Of a stretch of DNA of 64,000 bases, positions 26,917 to 39,292 are shown in pieces (within the stretch, counting starts at the first letter, position 1; each line of letters opens with the position of its first letter). Under the pieces are notes generated by a model. It made no database searches. It was not told the DNA's origin and was given only the letters and a program-made list of their open reading frames with translations. A program made the position numbers and the translations under genes. Source of the stretch: Xiphydria camelus (taxonomy: Eukaryota; Arthropoda; Insecta; Hymenoptera; Xiphydriidae). The stretch lies in NCBI GenBank assembly GCA_963678675.1, contig OY783193.1, positions 11,890,822-11,954,821 on the forward strand. The letters run 5' to 3'.

Positions 26917-28950
26917 AAAAACTCACGGGTTTTAGCTACTTTGATACAACAATTTTAGATGTACAATAATTGTGAAAATAACGAGTCGAAGTACGACTGC
27001 GAGATAAAGTCGTATTTCATATTAAAAAGGTTGAGTATTTTGTACATAGTACTCGTATGTATAAACAGGTTTCGCCAGTGGAAGTGAGAGCCCGTAATAT
27101 ATACGGTGAAATTGTGTAAAGGGTGATATGTACTGTAAAGTAAATATCGGTTGTTTGATGAATTTGAGTTCTTCAGAAACCTAATATTATCTTGGTATTC
27201 TTTCGTCAAATTTTGTAAGGATTTCATAAAGAAAATAAGAAACACGTTCATAGGAAAACAAATCATCTGCTGAAATTGTGCAGGGATTCTTACTTATTTA
27301 TATACCTCATACTTTCTTGATCTTCATACATAGATGGTTTTGCCAATTTCCTTTTTCCCCTGTATACATACAATTCTCCTTGAACTCTTCCGTATTGGAT
27401 CACAAAGCCCGTTCCGATTTAACGATTTGGCACTGAGAGAGTTGGAAACCAATTTCGTGTTCAAATTTCAGTGCCAGGGTTACAAACAACTACGAGCGAC
27501 ACATCCTAATGTGCCCACCGATACTGCTCTTGGATTCCCATTCTCACTCCCGCTCACATAATTCCAGTGCTAGACGAGGTCTTTTCTGCCCCGTATAAGC
27601 AGATCTTGTGATTCGTAGAAAACTAATTCCTTCGCGAAGGCAGACGATGAATTGGTATTAACGCTCGTTCGAGGCTATACATTTTAGGAAAGACGTGCGA
27701 ATTGCAAATAGGTTTCCTCCAGCCGAGAAGCAAGGTCGTACCTCTCAGGTTTTTGCCGATAGTTTCGCTTAAAGGCGGGCGTAAAAATAATATGTTATTC
27801 CCAACGTGACGCGGTCACCTTGCACTTTGACTCGGCTTTTATGGATACAGTCCAGTGCACCGTAACATTCGCTTTCATGACGTTGCTGGACGGAATTATA
27901 ATATTTGACGAAATTCTACAAAGTCCCGTAAAATTCTAGAAAACCTTCAAAATCCCGAGAATTTTGCGAAATCCCATAAAATTCTATAAAACCTTCGACA
28001 TCCCGTTGAACCCCCCAGACTACAAAATCCAGCTGAATTCCAACTGATTACACCGACAGCGTCTGGTCTATTCGCGTTAACTTTCCCCCGGCGACTTTTC
28101 TGACGCGACGCGTATTAATAAATAGTTATTACGTCGCGGGGGCCGATACTCCTCCCGGCACGCGGCCTTGGCTAAACTTGACCTTGTTTTATTTCGGGCA
28201 ACCCCGCCTCGTACGTAATAACGTCGTTACACGCGGTCGTATATTCGCGCTATGCAATACCCTATCTTCTTCATCAAAGGAAGCTGCCCCTTCCCTTCGC
28301 TCCGATAGGCGTTACAATGGACAGCCTCGTCGACTGATCTCGCCTTCGATGTTTCAGGTGCTAAACTGCATTACGTGCATCGCGTGGCACGAATAAAATC
28401 TCGGTGCAACGGGCGATACGATCCTTTCGATCCTCGGGAGAGTCGTGTTATGCGCGCATTGTACTTTATTTGCGTCGCGCGTATCAAATTTTGAGAAGCG
28501 TGCGCCCGCGCTCACGTTCGCGTCCTCCCGATGAGTTAAATACTCGTGTTAATTCCGCGAATTCGGTATTGTGACCATTCCGAGGAGCGCGTTCGCGTTC
28601 CACGTACAGTATGCGAAGAGCGCACCCATACGCCCGTGTCTACGAAACGCGACTCTTCTTCGCGCATACCTCGTACCAACACTCGGGTAGTCGTACGTAA
28701 GGTAGTGGGCTCGGATAGCAAGGCTAAGCGTGGATCATCCTAGAAAATAGCTGACCGCTGAGGATCTTCGTCGCGACTATAATATGAGAGTACCGGCGGT
28801 GGGGAGTATCAAGTTTATACACGGTGTGAGACCTTGAAAATGTTTTTTACCAATTAATACAGTGCTGGCTAGCATACCATCGTGTTCTACGTCTACGCTA
28901 TTTCAAATCAAAGTAAAATTTTGTATGCTTTTCAAGCCTCACGATGGAAC
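26917..28950. other. Gene-free tract
   Basis: No gene recognized. Around 27895-28010 short imperfect repeats of TCCCGTAAAATTCTAGAAAA-like words occur. From 28080 to 28780 the sequence is GC-rich with CpGs and chance ORFs. Confidence 0.4.
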
Positions 28951-29193
28951 GCATACTGCCCTCCTGAGAAAGAAGGTCCTATCTGCAAATTTTGGGGTTT
29001 TTAGGTTTTATCATGTGTGCATTCTGTAGTTCATATTATTACACCTACATATTATTGTTCTGATACAAAGTTAGTTTATACATAAAAGTAGCTTCTGCAA
29101 AATTTGAATTCAATTAAATAAAAAACTACAATGGCAGATATTAAAACCTTAGAATTTTGTAGATAGGACCTTCTTTCTTAGGAGAGCAGCATG
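28951..29193. mobile_element. Palindromic MITE
   Basis: Arms GAGAAAGAAGGTCCTATC and GATAGGACCTTCTTTCTTAG, extending outwards into GCATACTGCCCTCCT and its diverged complement. The interior is AT-rich and non-coding. Confidence 0.7.
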
Positions 29194-29350
29194 TCGATAC
29201 CTTATTTTGAAAACCTCGTAAGTGCAATTTTTGACAAATATGCCATTTATAGCTTACTGCGTTAAGGTTTAAAATCTGAACACAATAAGCTATAAATGGC
29301 ATTTTTGTCAAAAATTGCACTTACGAGGTTTTCAAAGTAAAAGGTATCGA
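29194..29350. mobile_element. Palindromic MITE adjacent to the previous one
   Basis: Arms TCGATACCTTATTTTGAAAA and TTTTCAAAGTAAAAGGTATC, then CCTCGTAAGTGCAATTTTTG and AATGGCATTTTTGTC; AAGCTATAAATGGCAT forms the inner stem. It abuts the element at 28951-29193. Confidence 0.8.
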
Positions 29351-29554
29351 TATACCTACTCGTAGGTACGATTACTGAATTACATACCTGTGCAAGAAAT
29401 ATATGTAAGAAGTAGGTCTATTCTGTCACTCGTACCGATGATTACAGGTGTCGCTAATGCTTCTGTGCATATTTTCCCACACTTTAAAAAATATGCGAAG
29501 AAAACTTAACGAATAATAGTCATTGCATAATAAATCGGGGAATCTCTTATGACT

Positions 29555-29783
29555 TTTACATAATGAGAAGAATAAGAAATAAGAAACAAGGATTTAAACC
29601 AATCACAGAAGGACATTATATGGAATAAAAAATAAGGAATAATATTCCGACTGGTTGGAATCTTATACCTCATTTTTTATTCTATATAATGCCCTTGTGT
29701 GATGTTGGTTTAAATCCTTATTTCTTATTTCTTATTTCCGACTGATTGGAATTTTATTCCTTATTCTTTTCATTGTGTAATAG
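29555..29783. mobile_element. Palindromic MITE
   Basis: Outer arms TTACATAATGAGAAGAATAA and TTATTCTTTTCATTGTGTAA. Inner arms AGGATTTAAACCAATCACA and TGTGATGTTGGTTTAAATCC. Non-coding. Confidence 0.7.
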
Positions 29784-30470
29784 GCTTTAAGCTCTCGAAT
29801 AGCATTCCAGAATAATTGCTAAACTTTATTCATACGGGGATATTCTGTTGGTCGAAATTTGTTGATCGCCCTATAGGTCAGTGAATGGCAGGACGTTACA
29901 AAAACAGCGGTCGTTCAGAAAACTATTTTCTCCATAGTGTCGTTATCCTCCACCGGCGAGTCGATCGTCGGTCGAATTTAATCCATTTTTCGTCGTTCCA
30001 GTTCGTTTGTCGTGTGCCGCCGTGTCTCGTCGATACGCGGGCCTTGACGCACCGCGGGACGTTTATGTAATTTTTTGACGGTATATATATATTGCGCGGG
30101 AGAGGACGGCATAAACATACGCGAGTGTCGAACCTTGGAAGCGGCGCCTGGAGGGGGAAGGGATGGTAACGGGGAGAGGTTTTGGGAAGCAGCGGACGGA
30201 GAGCAGTGCGTGAGTCCTTGGTTTTATTAAATGACAAAAGTTACTTCCCGGTTCATCGTGCGCGCCTGCGCTACGGCAAACCTTCTCACGCGAATAGCCG
30301 TTCTCCGAGAAGCGAACCGTTCGACAGGCGCGCGCCATTCCCGCGCCTGCGCGTGGCCGAACGGCACGCCACGTGACTTAATTTACGCGGGCATCGTGGT
30401 TTCTCCATTGAATAATCGCAAATAATCTCTTTGTGATCGATACTCGTTCTTGATCATTTTTTTAAATCCA
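29784..30470. other. Gene-free GC-rich tract
   Basis: CpG-containing sequence with overlapping ORFs on both strands and no recognizable product. Confidence 0.35.
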
Positions 30471-30935
30471 CATTGAGAAAAATAATCTGCCGATCCAATT
30501 AACCGTAGACATGAAGTAGTGCCAAGGACATATTTATTTCAGACAAGTGTATGTTCATTGAATTGAACGAATCTACACTTGACTCGAATAACATATCGCT
30601 CACTGAGTTCTATAGTGGCACAACTCAAAAAACTGACATTTTTATATTTGAAATCAGCAAACTGTGTATACTATATTTTAAATAAAACTAGCACAAAATA
30701 ATATAGTTCATGATGTGAACTATATTTGAACCAATTTTATTTAAAATAATAGTATACAGTTTGCTGATTTCAAATATGGCGTTAACTAAAAATGTCAGTT
30801 TTTTGAGTAGTGTCACTATAGAACTCAGTGAGCGATATATTTCATTCAACGACAATATGTCAGACTTAAATAAATATATCCTTGACACTATTTATGTCGA
30901 CGGTTACTTTGATCGGTAAATTATTTTTCTCAGTG
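30471..30935. mobile_element. MITE of the CACTGAGAAAAAT type with a nested insertion
   Basis: Left end CATTGAGAAAAATAATCTGC, right end TTATTTTTCTCAGTG, flanked by CA on both sides. Subterminal inverted blocks GACATGAAGTAGTGCCAAGG and ATATTTATTT continue the arms. A second palindrome at 30596-30835 splits it. Confidence 0.8.
30596..30835. mobile_element. Nested TA-flanked palindromic MITE
   Basis: Ends TCGCTCACTGAGTTCTATAG and CTATAGAACTCAGTGAGCGA with exact TA duplications outside. Arms continue through AAAAAACTGACATTTTTA and GAAATCAGCAAACTG to a small loop. Confidence 0.88.
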
Positions 30936-30975
30936 CATTTTCGTTCGACGAAGATCGGACCGCAAATACTGTAAA

Positions 30976-31374
30976 GCCTGGTTTATACTTAAGCCCTAAT
31001 CTTAACTTAGCGCCAGCCTTATCCTAACGATTGATTATTTCATCATCGGTTTCACGTGTACCTTCAGTTTTGTGCAAGCTTGCCTCAAAGCGGATGCGCT
31101 ATTTCATTTTTAGGACATTGAGATGTTAAAAATTAGGAACTTTTCAGGGTTAAAGCCCGGTGGCACCAACGACATTTGAGCGACACTTAGGAGATAAGCT
31201 CCACTTAACTTCAAAACCCGAGCATTTGATGGGCTGTGACTGCAGATGGTCAAGTTAAACTTTCAAATTCCGTTGGTGCAATTGAGCCTAAATTAAGTTA
31301 AGGCAGGGACTGACAGCTAATCGCGAACGAGTTGCATTGGAATAGGGAAGTTAGGACCTAAACATAAACCAGGC
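30976..31374. mobile_element. MITE (GCCTGGTTTATACTTAAG ends)
   Basis: Left end GCCTGGTTTATACTTAAGCC; the right end is the diverged complement ACCTAAACATAAACCAGGC. The interior is non-coding. Confidence 0.65.
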
Positions 31375-31489
31375 ATAAATGGCGAGAGGAGTGCGGGAAT
31401 GATTCCTCTAAATGCATGGAGTTCGGTAAGTTTGAGAACGTCTCGCAATGAAGTATTTATAGGAGCTTTCGTAGGAGGTTAAGACCCAG

Positions 31490-31775
31490 TTTCACCACCC
31501 TCAATTAAGTTAAACGATTGATTAAGTTAATTTAATCGGAGATGTTGCTAACGTAATAGAAAGACTTTGAACGTTTTTCCATTTTGAAAGTTATTTATTT
31601 GCACGTTATGTTAACCACTTGTGAGGCTGGGAGTAGGTACTATCCTTAAAAGATTTTGATGAACATGTGCGAACGTGACTATCAAAACCGTATAATATTC
31701 ACTCAAAAATTGGTACACTGTCCGTTAACTTAACCGATCGTTTAACTTAATCAAGGTTAGTAAAACTGGGCCTAA
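31490..31775. mobile_element. Palindromic MITE (AGACCCAGTTT ends)
   Basis: Left arm AGACCCAGTTTCACCACCCT then CAATTAAGTTAAACGATTG. The right arm gives TCGTTTAACTTAATCAAGG then GTAAAACTGGGCCTAA. Non-coding. Confidence 0.75.
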
Positions 31776-31827
31776 GCGTCTTGTCCTGGTTGGATTCACT
31801 AGGGAAGCCGCCATGTTTTTTGTGAAG

Positions 31828-32138
31828 TTTTAGATCCCTTCTCATTTCCAAATAAAGAATGTTTCGCTGATGAACCATAGTTTTTTCGATAAAGGAGACC
31901 TTCAAGTTGTTACACGTAGTCTTAGTTTTGTTAATAAATGTTCCTTTAATAGAATCATGACTTCACAAAAAGTCCCTAGCACTCTCCGGATTGCACAAAT
32001 CATTAATTACTGGTCTGCAATAGTTTACCTCGTGAAAAACGAATATTACGTGTAACAGTTTGATGGTCTCCTTCACCGGAAATACCACAGTTCGTCAGTG
32101 AAATCATTTTTATTTGAAAATAAGAAGGGATCTAAATT
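31828..32138. mobile_element. Palindromic MITE (TTTTAGATCCCTTCT ends)
   Basis: Ends TTTTAGATCCCTTCTCATTT and TAAGAAGGGATCTAAA. Further inverted pairs lie inside (GATAAAGGAGACC and GGTCTCCTTCACCGG). Non-coding. Confidence 0.75.
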
Positions 32139-35100
32139 CTCACTATCACCACCTGATAGATATTCATTATCCAGATAGACTCTACGTGTATATTAAGAGT
32201 GCATGTAAAACATGGCAGCTTCACCAACCAGGACAAGATCCTTAAATCGGATTAGGAGAGAACAGGAATTATCCCGCAAGTTGCAAGAGAGAGAGAGAGA
32301 GTTGACTGTATCTTTTTTTCCCTCTGGTTTTGTCCGTTCATTCAAGGCGTTCTTTGGCAGTTCAGTGGTTAGAATCTCATTTATAGTCGCGGCTCCCACG
32401 CTACGTTCAATTCGCCGAAACCCGTTCGCTCCTCGATGCGCCTGCTCCCCTTTCTTCCGTTCCTCGCAACGAGCGGACGCGTTTCCGAGAAATTCAGCCC
32501 CTTCTGTCCATCACGAAACATCAATCGACACGCAAACGATTTAGATTGACGTTTCGACGGTACGTTGTCTCTCGTGTTGGGCATATAATTATGCGTATCG
32601 TCTGATATGCAAATTTCGAACGCATGGAATTATTCCGGAGGAACGAGAAGCTGATTTTCAAAACGCGAATTTAAAATAAAGATTATTCGATAGCGAACGG
32701 CGGATTCGACTGCGATTGCTTCGTTTATTAGGCTCCGAATTGATTACTGGGTTCCGAAGATCCTGTATCCGTGATAAATATTCAGCTCGAATTGCTCATA
32801 ATATAAAACCTTCGCCAAAACCCAACACGTAGAGCCTCAGAAACGTACAGCATTTTTTGCAGCAGAAGCACATTAATCATCGGCCAGAGAAGTCTGTTAA
32901 TTTTTTATTGACAAAGTCGTTCAGTCGAACGTTCTCAGAGTTTTTGTAAATTTTGCAACTATTAAACGCGCAAATTTGTCCGGAGATTACATGTTTGATT
33001 GTAATAGAATTAACGAGTCTAACGTGAGGCCCGACCAGTCGAAAAATCAGTCGATCGTCTTCATTTTCGACTACCGGATGGTAAGAAAAAATTGTTTTCT
33101 CTCGGGCACAGAGAGAATGCGTACAGCGTACACAAAGGCGGTGACGTGCGAATCGGCGTCGCAGTATCACCGCCTAAATTTGGACTCGCGGTCATCCGTG
33201 GGAGATTTACGCAACGGAAGTATAAGATTTTTCCCGGTTTCCGATATAGCTCTCCGCTCCGCCCACCTGTCCACCGAGGCAAACACCTCGCCGCCCTCCT
33301 CGTCCCGTACGTCGAACGCGCTGATGCAACTGTACTGCGTAGCGTCGGGACGCTCCGGTCGATGTCAAGGCCAAGGTCGTCTCACACACATTGCTCTCCG
33401 TTTAAAGTCCATTTTATGCCGACCGGATTGCGAGCAGCTTTCGTTCGATCTCGCGAGGTGGTGCTACCACTTGTATCACGACACGGAGGATCGGAGTACG
33501 TCGACGAGATTCGTTCTTTTTTTATTGCTATACTTTTATGCGCCGAGAAAGGACAGGGTTTTTTTCAATGGCTTGGGAAAATGAAGGGTACGTGTGAAAA
33601 GTGTCATAACGATAAGAAAATTAAGAACTTGTTTCGTTTTGCATCCAGAGTAATCGAATTTCGATTTCGTTTACTATTGATTTAGCACGGAATGTGATGC
33701 AAGTCACGCCATGAGGCTTCAAAATGAATGAAGATATTAGGACTGAGCGTAAGACGAAAATAAGATATTTTTCCTCACTCACATGCCCATTTTGCGGTCT
33801 TTTCCAGCCTCTTTTTAGACTGTAAGATGTCGTTTTTTCCGCGTGATACCGAGCGGGAGTCCACAGGCTGTCAAAAGTACTTTACTCAGACTGGCGCGAT
33901 TGCTTAATCCGAAGTAGGTCCTTTTTTCAAACAGATGAACGCATCTTGAAATGAGTCGTGTATGTTTTGTGTTGAGAAATGGGCATTCGTGAGAAAAAAT
34001 AGTATATATCATTCGGCTGAAATCCTTGGATTTTTAAAATTAAACACAGTCTGAAAAAATCTCGGATTTCCGCCTAATGACATAAGATACTATTTGGGGG
34101 AAATAATGAGACTATTCGTCACTGTTTGCGAGCTAAGGTGAATCATAAATTTTCGCAAAGTTAGGAATAATATCGGAACACGATGAATTCGTGTTTCATA
34201 GATGGCTGGAAGAAAACCGACTATTGTCAGTTATAAATTATTCTTACACTGAAAAAAAAAGATATTTTCATTCGCGCTGATTATCGCAAGTACATCCACG
34301 GTGCGAGACCCAATAATTGTTTCTCTCTCTTTGGAGAATAGAAATACCGAAAAGAACTTTTCTCCGGTGCTCTTTTCTCACCTACCAACAAATCGAGCTA
34401 ATGCCCTTCATGTTACCGCGTCAAATAAAAATTATTATCGAGTAGATTACGTGGCGTTTTCGCATAATTTTCACGAAGGTCGCGGTATTGCGTCGTATCG
34501 GTTATCGTGGAGCTCGTTCGCCGTCCAAACGCGAGCGTAGGTACCTACTCGCTCTCGCGTGTGCAGGATACTCAGTCCTATATAGTGTATACACGTGGCA
34601 CGCGTGTCCAGATGAACTCTATACCCAGATTGTTATTCGACGGCGTGGCGATATCGTGTGTACGATTTTGGGAATTCACAGCCTTGAAACTTGGCTGCAG
34701 TGCTCGACACTTGGCAGGATACCGTCGAAAGTTTTCGAAGCATTGAATAATAATCCATATATCGACGGGACGGGACGACGTTACATATCGATGTGCTGCC
34801 GCGCGGTACAAAGCTGTCCTCGTCGGCTCGAAGTTTCCGCAAACTACATTTCGGTGTATCTATAGCAAGCCGTCGCAAAGTTTGAAGGTTGCAACATCGA
34901 GAAAGCTCCCCCGCTGTCATTTCTCGCCATCGCTTTAGGGGTCGACTCAAAGATTACGTTGAGCTATAGGAAAGCGGAACACGAAACGTTATCGGGCGAT
35001 ACTAAAGATACCGCGATGAATATTACGTAGGTAGCGCTAAATTTTTTGTCAATCATATTTTAATAATATTGATGATCAGAGTAGACTATTCTATGAAATT

Positions 35101-36955
35101 GCAATCCTTTGACATATTTTCTCCTATTTCATAGGAATTGCCTCAGCCACACCCCCTTCCAAGACTCGTCACCGTCGTAAAGAATTCCACCGGGAAAACA
35201 ATTTATTTATTGTTAATAAATGTTTGTTTGAATATGGCGAAATAAATATTTTGTCGGACCAAGTAAATTCGTTAACTATTACGATATTTATTTGGCACAA
35301 TTAGATCCTTCGAGTCAACCATTTCAATGAAATAAACATTTTAATGATTATTATATATTTTCTCATATTAACGCAATATTTCTTTCACCATACTTGAAAT
35401 TACATTTATTAACTATCAATAAACTTTTTGCTCGGTACCCATACGCAGTCCACATAATCCCCGCAATTACGCGACCTCGTTATCACGCGGTATCCGCAAC
35501 GATGGACCATCGACGGTTCCCCGAAAGAATCACACGCACTAGTACTATACGCCGGTCAGCCAGATTCCGGATCTCGGGTCGTTAGCACCCATTATCTCTC
35601 GATCCAATTTGCGCGACACCCCCTCGGCTCACCCCCTCATTTCCCGTTCAAATAGCCTTCGACCGCGGCGCGAGCGAAGTATTTGGACTTTACTCGCAGT
35701 TGAAGCGGATAGGGATGTACAGAAGGTCAAGGTTGACCTAGCCTCGAGAGTGCGATGTGGTTTCGTCGCATCGAGCGGGATGCGCGCGCCTCGACGCTTG
35801 CGTCCCGACGTCCCCTCCCCTGTACCTCCCTCCAGCCATGGCCAAGGTCTTCGCCGGTCACGGGCAACTCGTCGTATATCTATACGTGTACCCGGGAGCC
35901 GCGCGACTCGCCCGAAGCTATATACGCGATTATGTATACAGGTATACGTTATACGTATACCGCGTATCGTGGGAGAACCACGGAGGGTGCGCGCGCGAGG
36001 TCGACGCGTGAATTTGGAAGGAATGAAGTGCGCACCACCGGGAATTGGGTCGAACGACGAAACCGTCTTTGCGGACTTTTCTCGAGCTTTCGAGTTCACG
36101 GTTCGTTTTGTATATCGTGACGCGCGTCTTTCGGAAAGTGGAGTTGAGAAAGCACTTCGCGCGACTCGAATTTCCCCGTTTCTTTGTATCAATTCGATTC
36201 AGTGATAGGTAAATTGACACGCTTCGCGTCTTCGTTGGTTGTCTGCGTAATGATATCCCTGAAATCGTTTAAAGTAGAGGTCGAGGCGGACGAAAAAGTG
36301 ATCCCTACCATTCATGTATCGTATAAGACTAAACTTACTAGCCCCCAAAGAAAGATACTTCAATCACTGTTATATTTCATTACCTATGAGCTTTTGGCTC
36401 ATATTCATATAATACTTTTTTGAATATTACGTCTTCATCTACAATGAAGTCTTACATCGATATAGGCCAAAAATTCATTGATAATGAGATAATAGTGATT
36501 GGAGTTTCTTTCCTGGCGAGTAAATTTAGCCTGACATGGTATATTCACAATAAACCTGTAATAGTTGCAATCTTTTCTAAAGATAACCACGTTTCGCTTA
36601 TTCGCTTCGTCAGCGTCATCGTCCGTACAACGCTTAGCTTGTCTGGTCGCGGGTTGGTCTATAGTCTAGAGAGAAAGAGAGGGAGAGAGAAGAAACGGAA
36701 CGATAGTACCCAGATATATAAAATACCCAATGAAATAAAATACAACAAAATAAAATTACAAATATAAGGAAGCAAAGGAGAGAGGAAGTGAGAAAGCGTC
36801 TCTTACCGACCGATAAGATCGCGCGATTCTTGAGTAGGTCAGAGTTCCCGCTTGGCACGGCCAGATGCAGCCGGGGAGGGTTTCGACCTAGAGCGGTCGT
36901 GCCGTTAACGCCAGGGTGGGGATATTCATACCGGCGGTTTCCGGTGATCGTCGTA
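32139..36955. other. 4.8-kb tract without a supported gene
   Basis: Mixed composition with CpG-rich stretches (33090-33560, 35600-36200). ORFs up to 202 codons occur in overlapping frames on both strands and carry no recognizable domain. An (AG)n run is near 32287. A weak inverted pair (33757-34010) and a lone CACTGAAAAAAAAAG at 34246 may be degraded MITEs. I see nothing else. Confidence 0.4.
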
Positions 36956-37296
36956 CCGTATGTCCCACTCTGTACGGGCCAGTTTGAAAGTTACCTTCAG
37001 GGAGGCTTGGTCGGTAATCGAAACATTTAATACCGGTAGAAGTCGAGTCGGTAGTTAGAGTTGGTGTCAATTCGGGAGATCGAAGCGTCTAACCTCGAAA
37101 TTATGAATTTGTGAATAATGGTGAGTAATTTCCATTATTCACAAATTCATAATTTCGAAGTTAGACGCTTCGATCACCCGAATTGACACCAACTCTAACT
37201 AGCGACTCGACTTCTACCGGTATTAAATGACTCAAGTACCGACCAAGTCTCCCCGAAGGTAACTTCAAACTGGCCCGTACAGAGTGGGACATACGG
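36956..37296. mobile_element. TA-flanked snap-back MITE, full-length relative of 7740-7967
   Basis: Ends CCGTATGTCCCACTCTGTAC and GTACAGAGTGGGACATACGG with TA outside on both sides. Arms run nearly uninterrupted through GGCCAGTTTGAAAGTTACCT, GAAGTCGAGTCGGTAGTTAG and GGGAGATCGAAGCGTCTAAC to ATTCACAAATTCATAATTTC. Total 341 bp with almost no loop. Confidence 0.9.
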
Positions 37297-37605
37297 TATA
37301 TCGGTTCGAGGGGGTTGCATGGCGAGCTCTCGGGGACGGACAAGTTCACGGCCAACTCAACCGGGCCGCGCCCGGACGTGCCAACCCAAATACCATTATA
37401 CCCCGTAGCCGGGTACCGCGGAGCTGCACTCGAGAGGAGAGCCGGTGCTCCAGTTTCAGTGCGATTATGTTTTTCGACATTGGAGAACTTTGACATTGGG
37501 AAGCGCGTGCGTCGCTCTCGACGTATAAAGCGTAATATTCGAGTATCGCCTAACGCTGCAGGTAGCAGAAGAAGAGATGATTAATGGCCCTATTTTGTAC
37601 CAAAC

Positions 37606-37690
37606 TGTAAGCTCTATAAGATGCTACATTCTATAAAGTTATGGTTTTCTTACATGACTTTATAAAATGTAGTACTTTATAGAGCTTACA
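37606..37690. repeat. 85-bp hairpin
   Basis: Arms TGTAAGCTCTATAAGATGCT and AGTACTTTATAGAGCTTACA, with TACATTCTATAAAGT and its complement inside. Confidence 0.75.
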
Positions 37691-37730
37691 ATTGTCTTCC
37701 GAATAACGCCATAAATAAGAAGAAAGGTGA

Positions 37731-38138
37731 TTAAGGGCATGGTAAGTTTCGTACAACGCACCCTCATGCGGCCAAATTTTCGCTATGTGATATTTCCGAG
37801 ATTAATGATATTTAAACTACAAGCCAAGTTTTATTGACTAAAGCGCACCCAAAATTATACTCAAAGACAAATGCTTATAATTGTTAATGCTTTATTATGC
37901 AACGTGAAAGAATATCAACGGTAGTCAGCTACCGCTACAATCAGTTAATTCTTCCATGTTTGCGTATATATTTATTAAAGTATTAACGCTTATAAACCAT
38001 AGTCTTCGGGTATAATTTAGAGTGCGCTCTGGCCAATAACACTTAGTTTGTCGTTTAAATATCATTAATCTCGGAAATATCCCACAGCAAAAATTTGGCC
38101 GCATGAGGGTACGTCGTATGAGCCTTACCATCCCCTTA
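37731..38138. mobile_element. Palindromic MITE (TTAAGGGCATGGTAAG ends)
   Basis: Ends TTAAGGGCATGGTAAG and CTTACCATCCCCTTAA. Then CACCCTCATGCGGCCAAATT, GATATTTCCGAGATTAATGA and AAAATTATAC with their complements. Non-coding. Confidence 0.85.
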
Positions 38139-38150
38139 AATATTATAGTA

Positions 38151-38267
38151 TAGGGGATTGGGGGATAATAATAGGTGTACAACTTTGCTTCCGCCGTTTT
38201 TCCCAATAGCCATCTATAGGAAACGACGGGAGCAAAGTTGTACACCTAATAATTAAATAATCCCTAA
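38151..38267. mobile_element. Short palindromic MITE
   Basis: Arms TAGGGGATT and AATCCCTA, then AGGTGTACAACTTTGCTTCC and the complement GAGCAAAGTTGTACACCT around a loop of about 40 bp. Confidence 0.75.
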
Positions 38268-38752
38268 TAGAGCGACATCACAAGAAAGAAAAAGAAAAAC
38301 GAACATCGCGGCTCGGGAGACGGAAGCAGAAACGATTCGCGACTTCCTCGATGACATTAACGCGCGCACCGTTAACCACGGAGTAAAAGCGTCTCTCGTT
38401 CCTGTGGAGCAAAGGGGGACGATTATCCCTGGAATTTACGACTTCGAGCCCGACGATCACCTCACGGACTGTACCGTTCGGATGTCGGTTTTACGGGCGT
38501 AATAGAGGAAACTTCCGTTCGCACGATCGGTCGAGCCTCGACCTTTTGCCATCGGTTAGCCGTTCGGGCGATATTCGTTTCATACGCTACATACATACCT
38601 ACGATTTATATAAAGGGGGAGAGCAACGCTGATTGGTCGGGCAACAAAAACGTTCGCACAATGAACCTATAATAGCTTCATCGATTGCGTTACATCTTGT
38701 GCAGGTATCGAAAAAGTATAAATTTGTAGCTATTCTTTATTTTAGATTCCTT

Positions 38753-38810
38753 TAATTATTACATCACGACTGATATATATATATATATATCAGCCGTGAT
38801 GTAATAATTG
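38753..38810. repeat. Palindrome with a (TA)n core
   Basis: AATTATTACATCACG and CGTGATGTAATAATT flank a run of TA dinucleotides. Confidence 0.8.
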
Positions 38811-38970
38811 GATAGACAAATACGTGTATCACAGATTGCTTGCGTAAGCACATCAGGTGTTTCGGGATGTAGATATTAATATATCGCGAGTTGGATTAAC
38901 CGTGGGCTTATTCGTCATCCTGCACCAACGAATTGCATCTATTGCGTCATATTTCAGCGTATAGATTCCA

Positions 38971-39279
38971 CACTGAGAAAAATAATTAGGTTATAATGAC
39001 AAAAAGCATCTGGTTAAACACGTTTAGTTATTCTAACCAAGATACTGGTAACTTGAACCAAATATTACGTTATTCTAACCAAATGTTTAGTCACTCCAAC
39101 TGTTTGGTTAAATTGACCAATTTTTTGTTAGAATAATTGAACGTTTAGTTGGAGTGATTAAACACGTTTGTTTAGAATAACTTGACATTTGGTTCAAGTG
39201 AGCAGTATTTTGGTTAAAATAACTAAACGTGTTTAACTAGATGCGTTTTGTTATTTTTACCTAATCATTTTTCTCAATG
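38971..39279. mobile_element. MITE of the CACTGAGAAAAAT family
   Basis: Ends CACTGAGAAAAATAATTAGG and ATTTTTCTCAATG, with blocks CATCTGGTTAAACACGTTTA and TAGATGCGTTTTGTTATTTT. The inverted match extends outwards through TAGATTCCA on both sides, so the insertion site may itself have been part of a palindrome. Confidence 0.85.
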
Positions 39280-39292
39280 TGGAATCTATTTT

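Noticed and set aside
32976..33685. Overlapping ORFs of 197-202 codons
   Set aside because: Two frames of the same strand are open over the same bases with no recognizable sequence; treated as chance.
33757..34010. Possible MITE
   Set aside because: Only about 25 bp per arm pairs (CCTCACTCACATGCCCATTT with its diverged complement), too weak to call.
35609..36205. 198-codon plus-strand ORF and its 187-codon antisense partner
   Set aside because: Both strands are open over the same stretch with low-complexity basic composition; no domain or splice context supports either.
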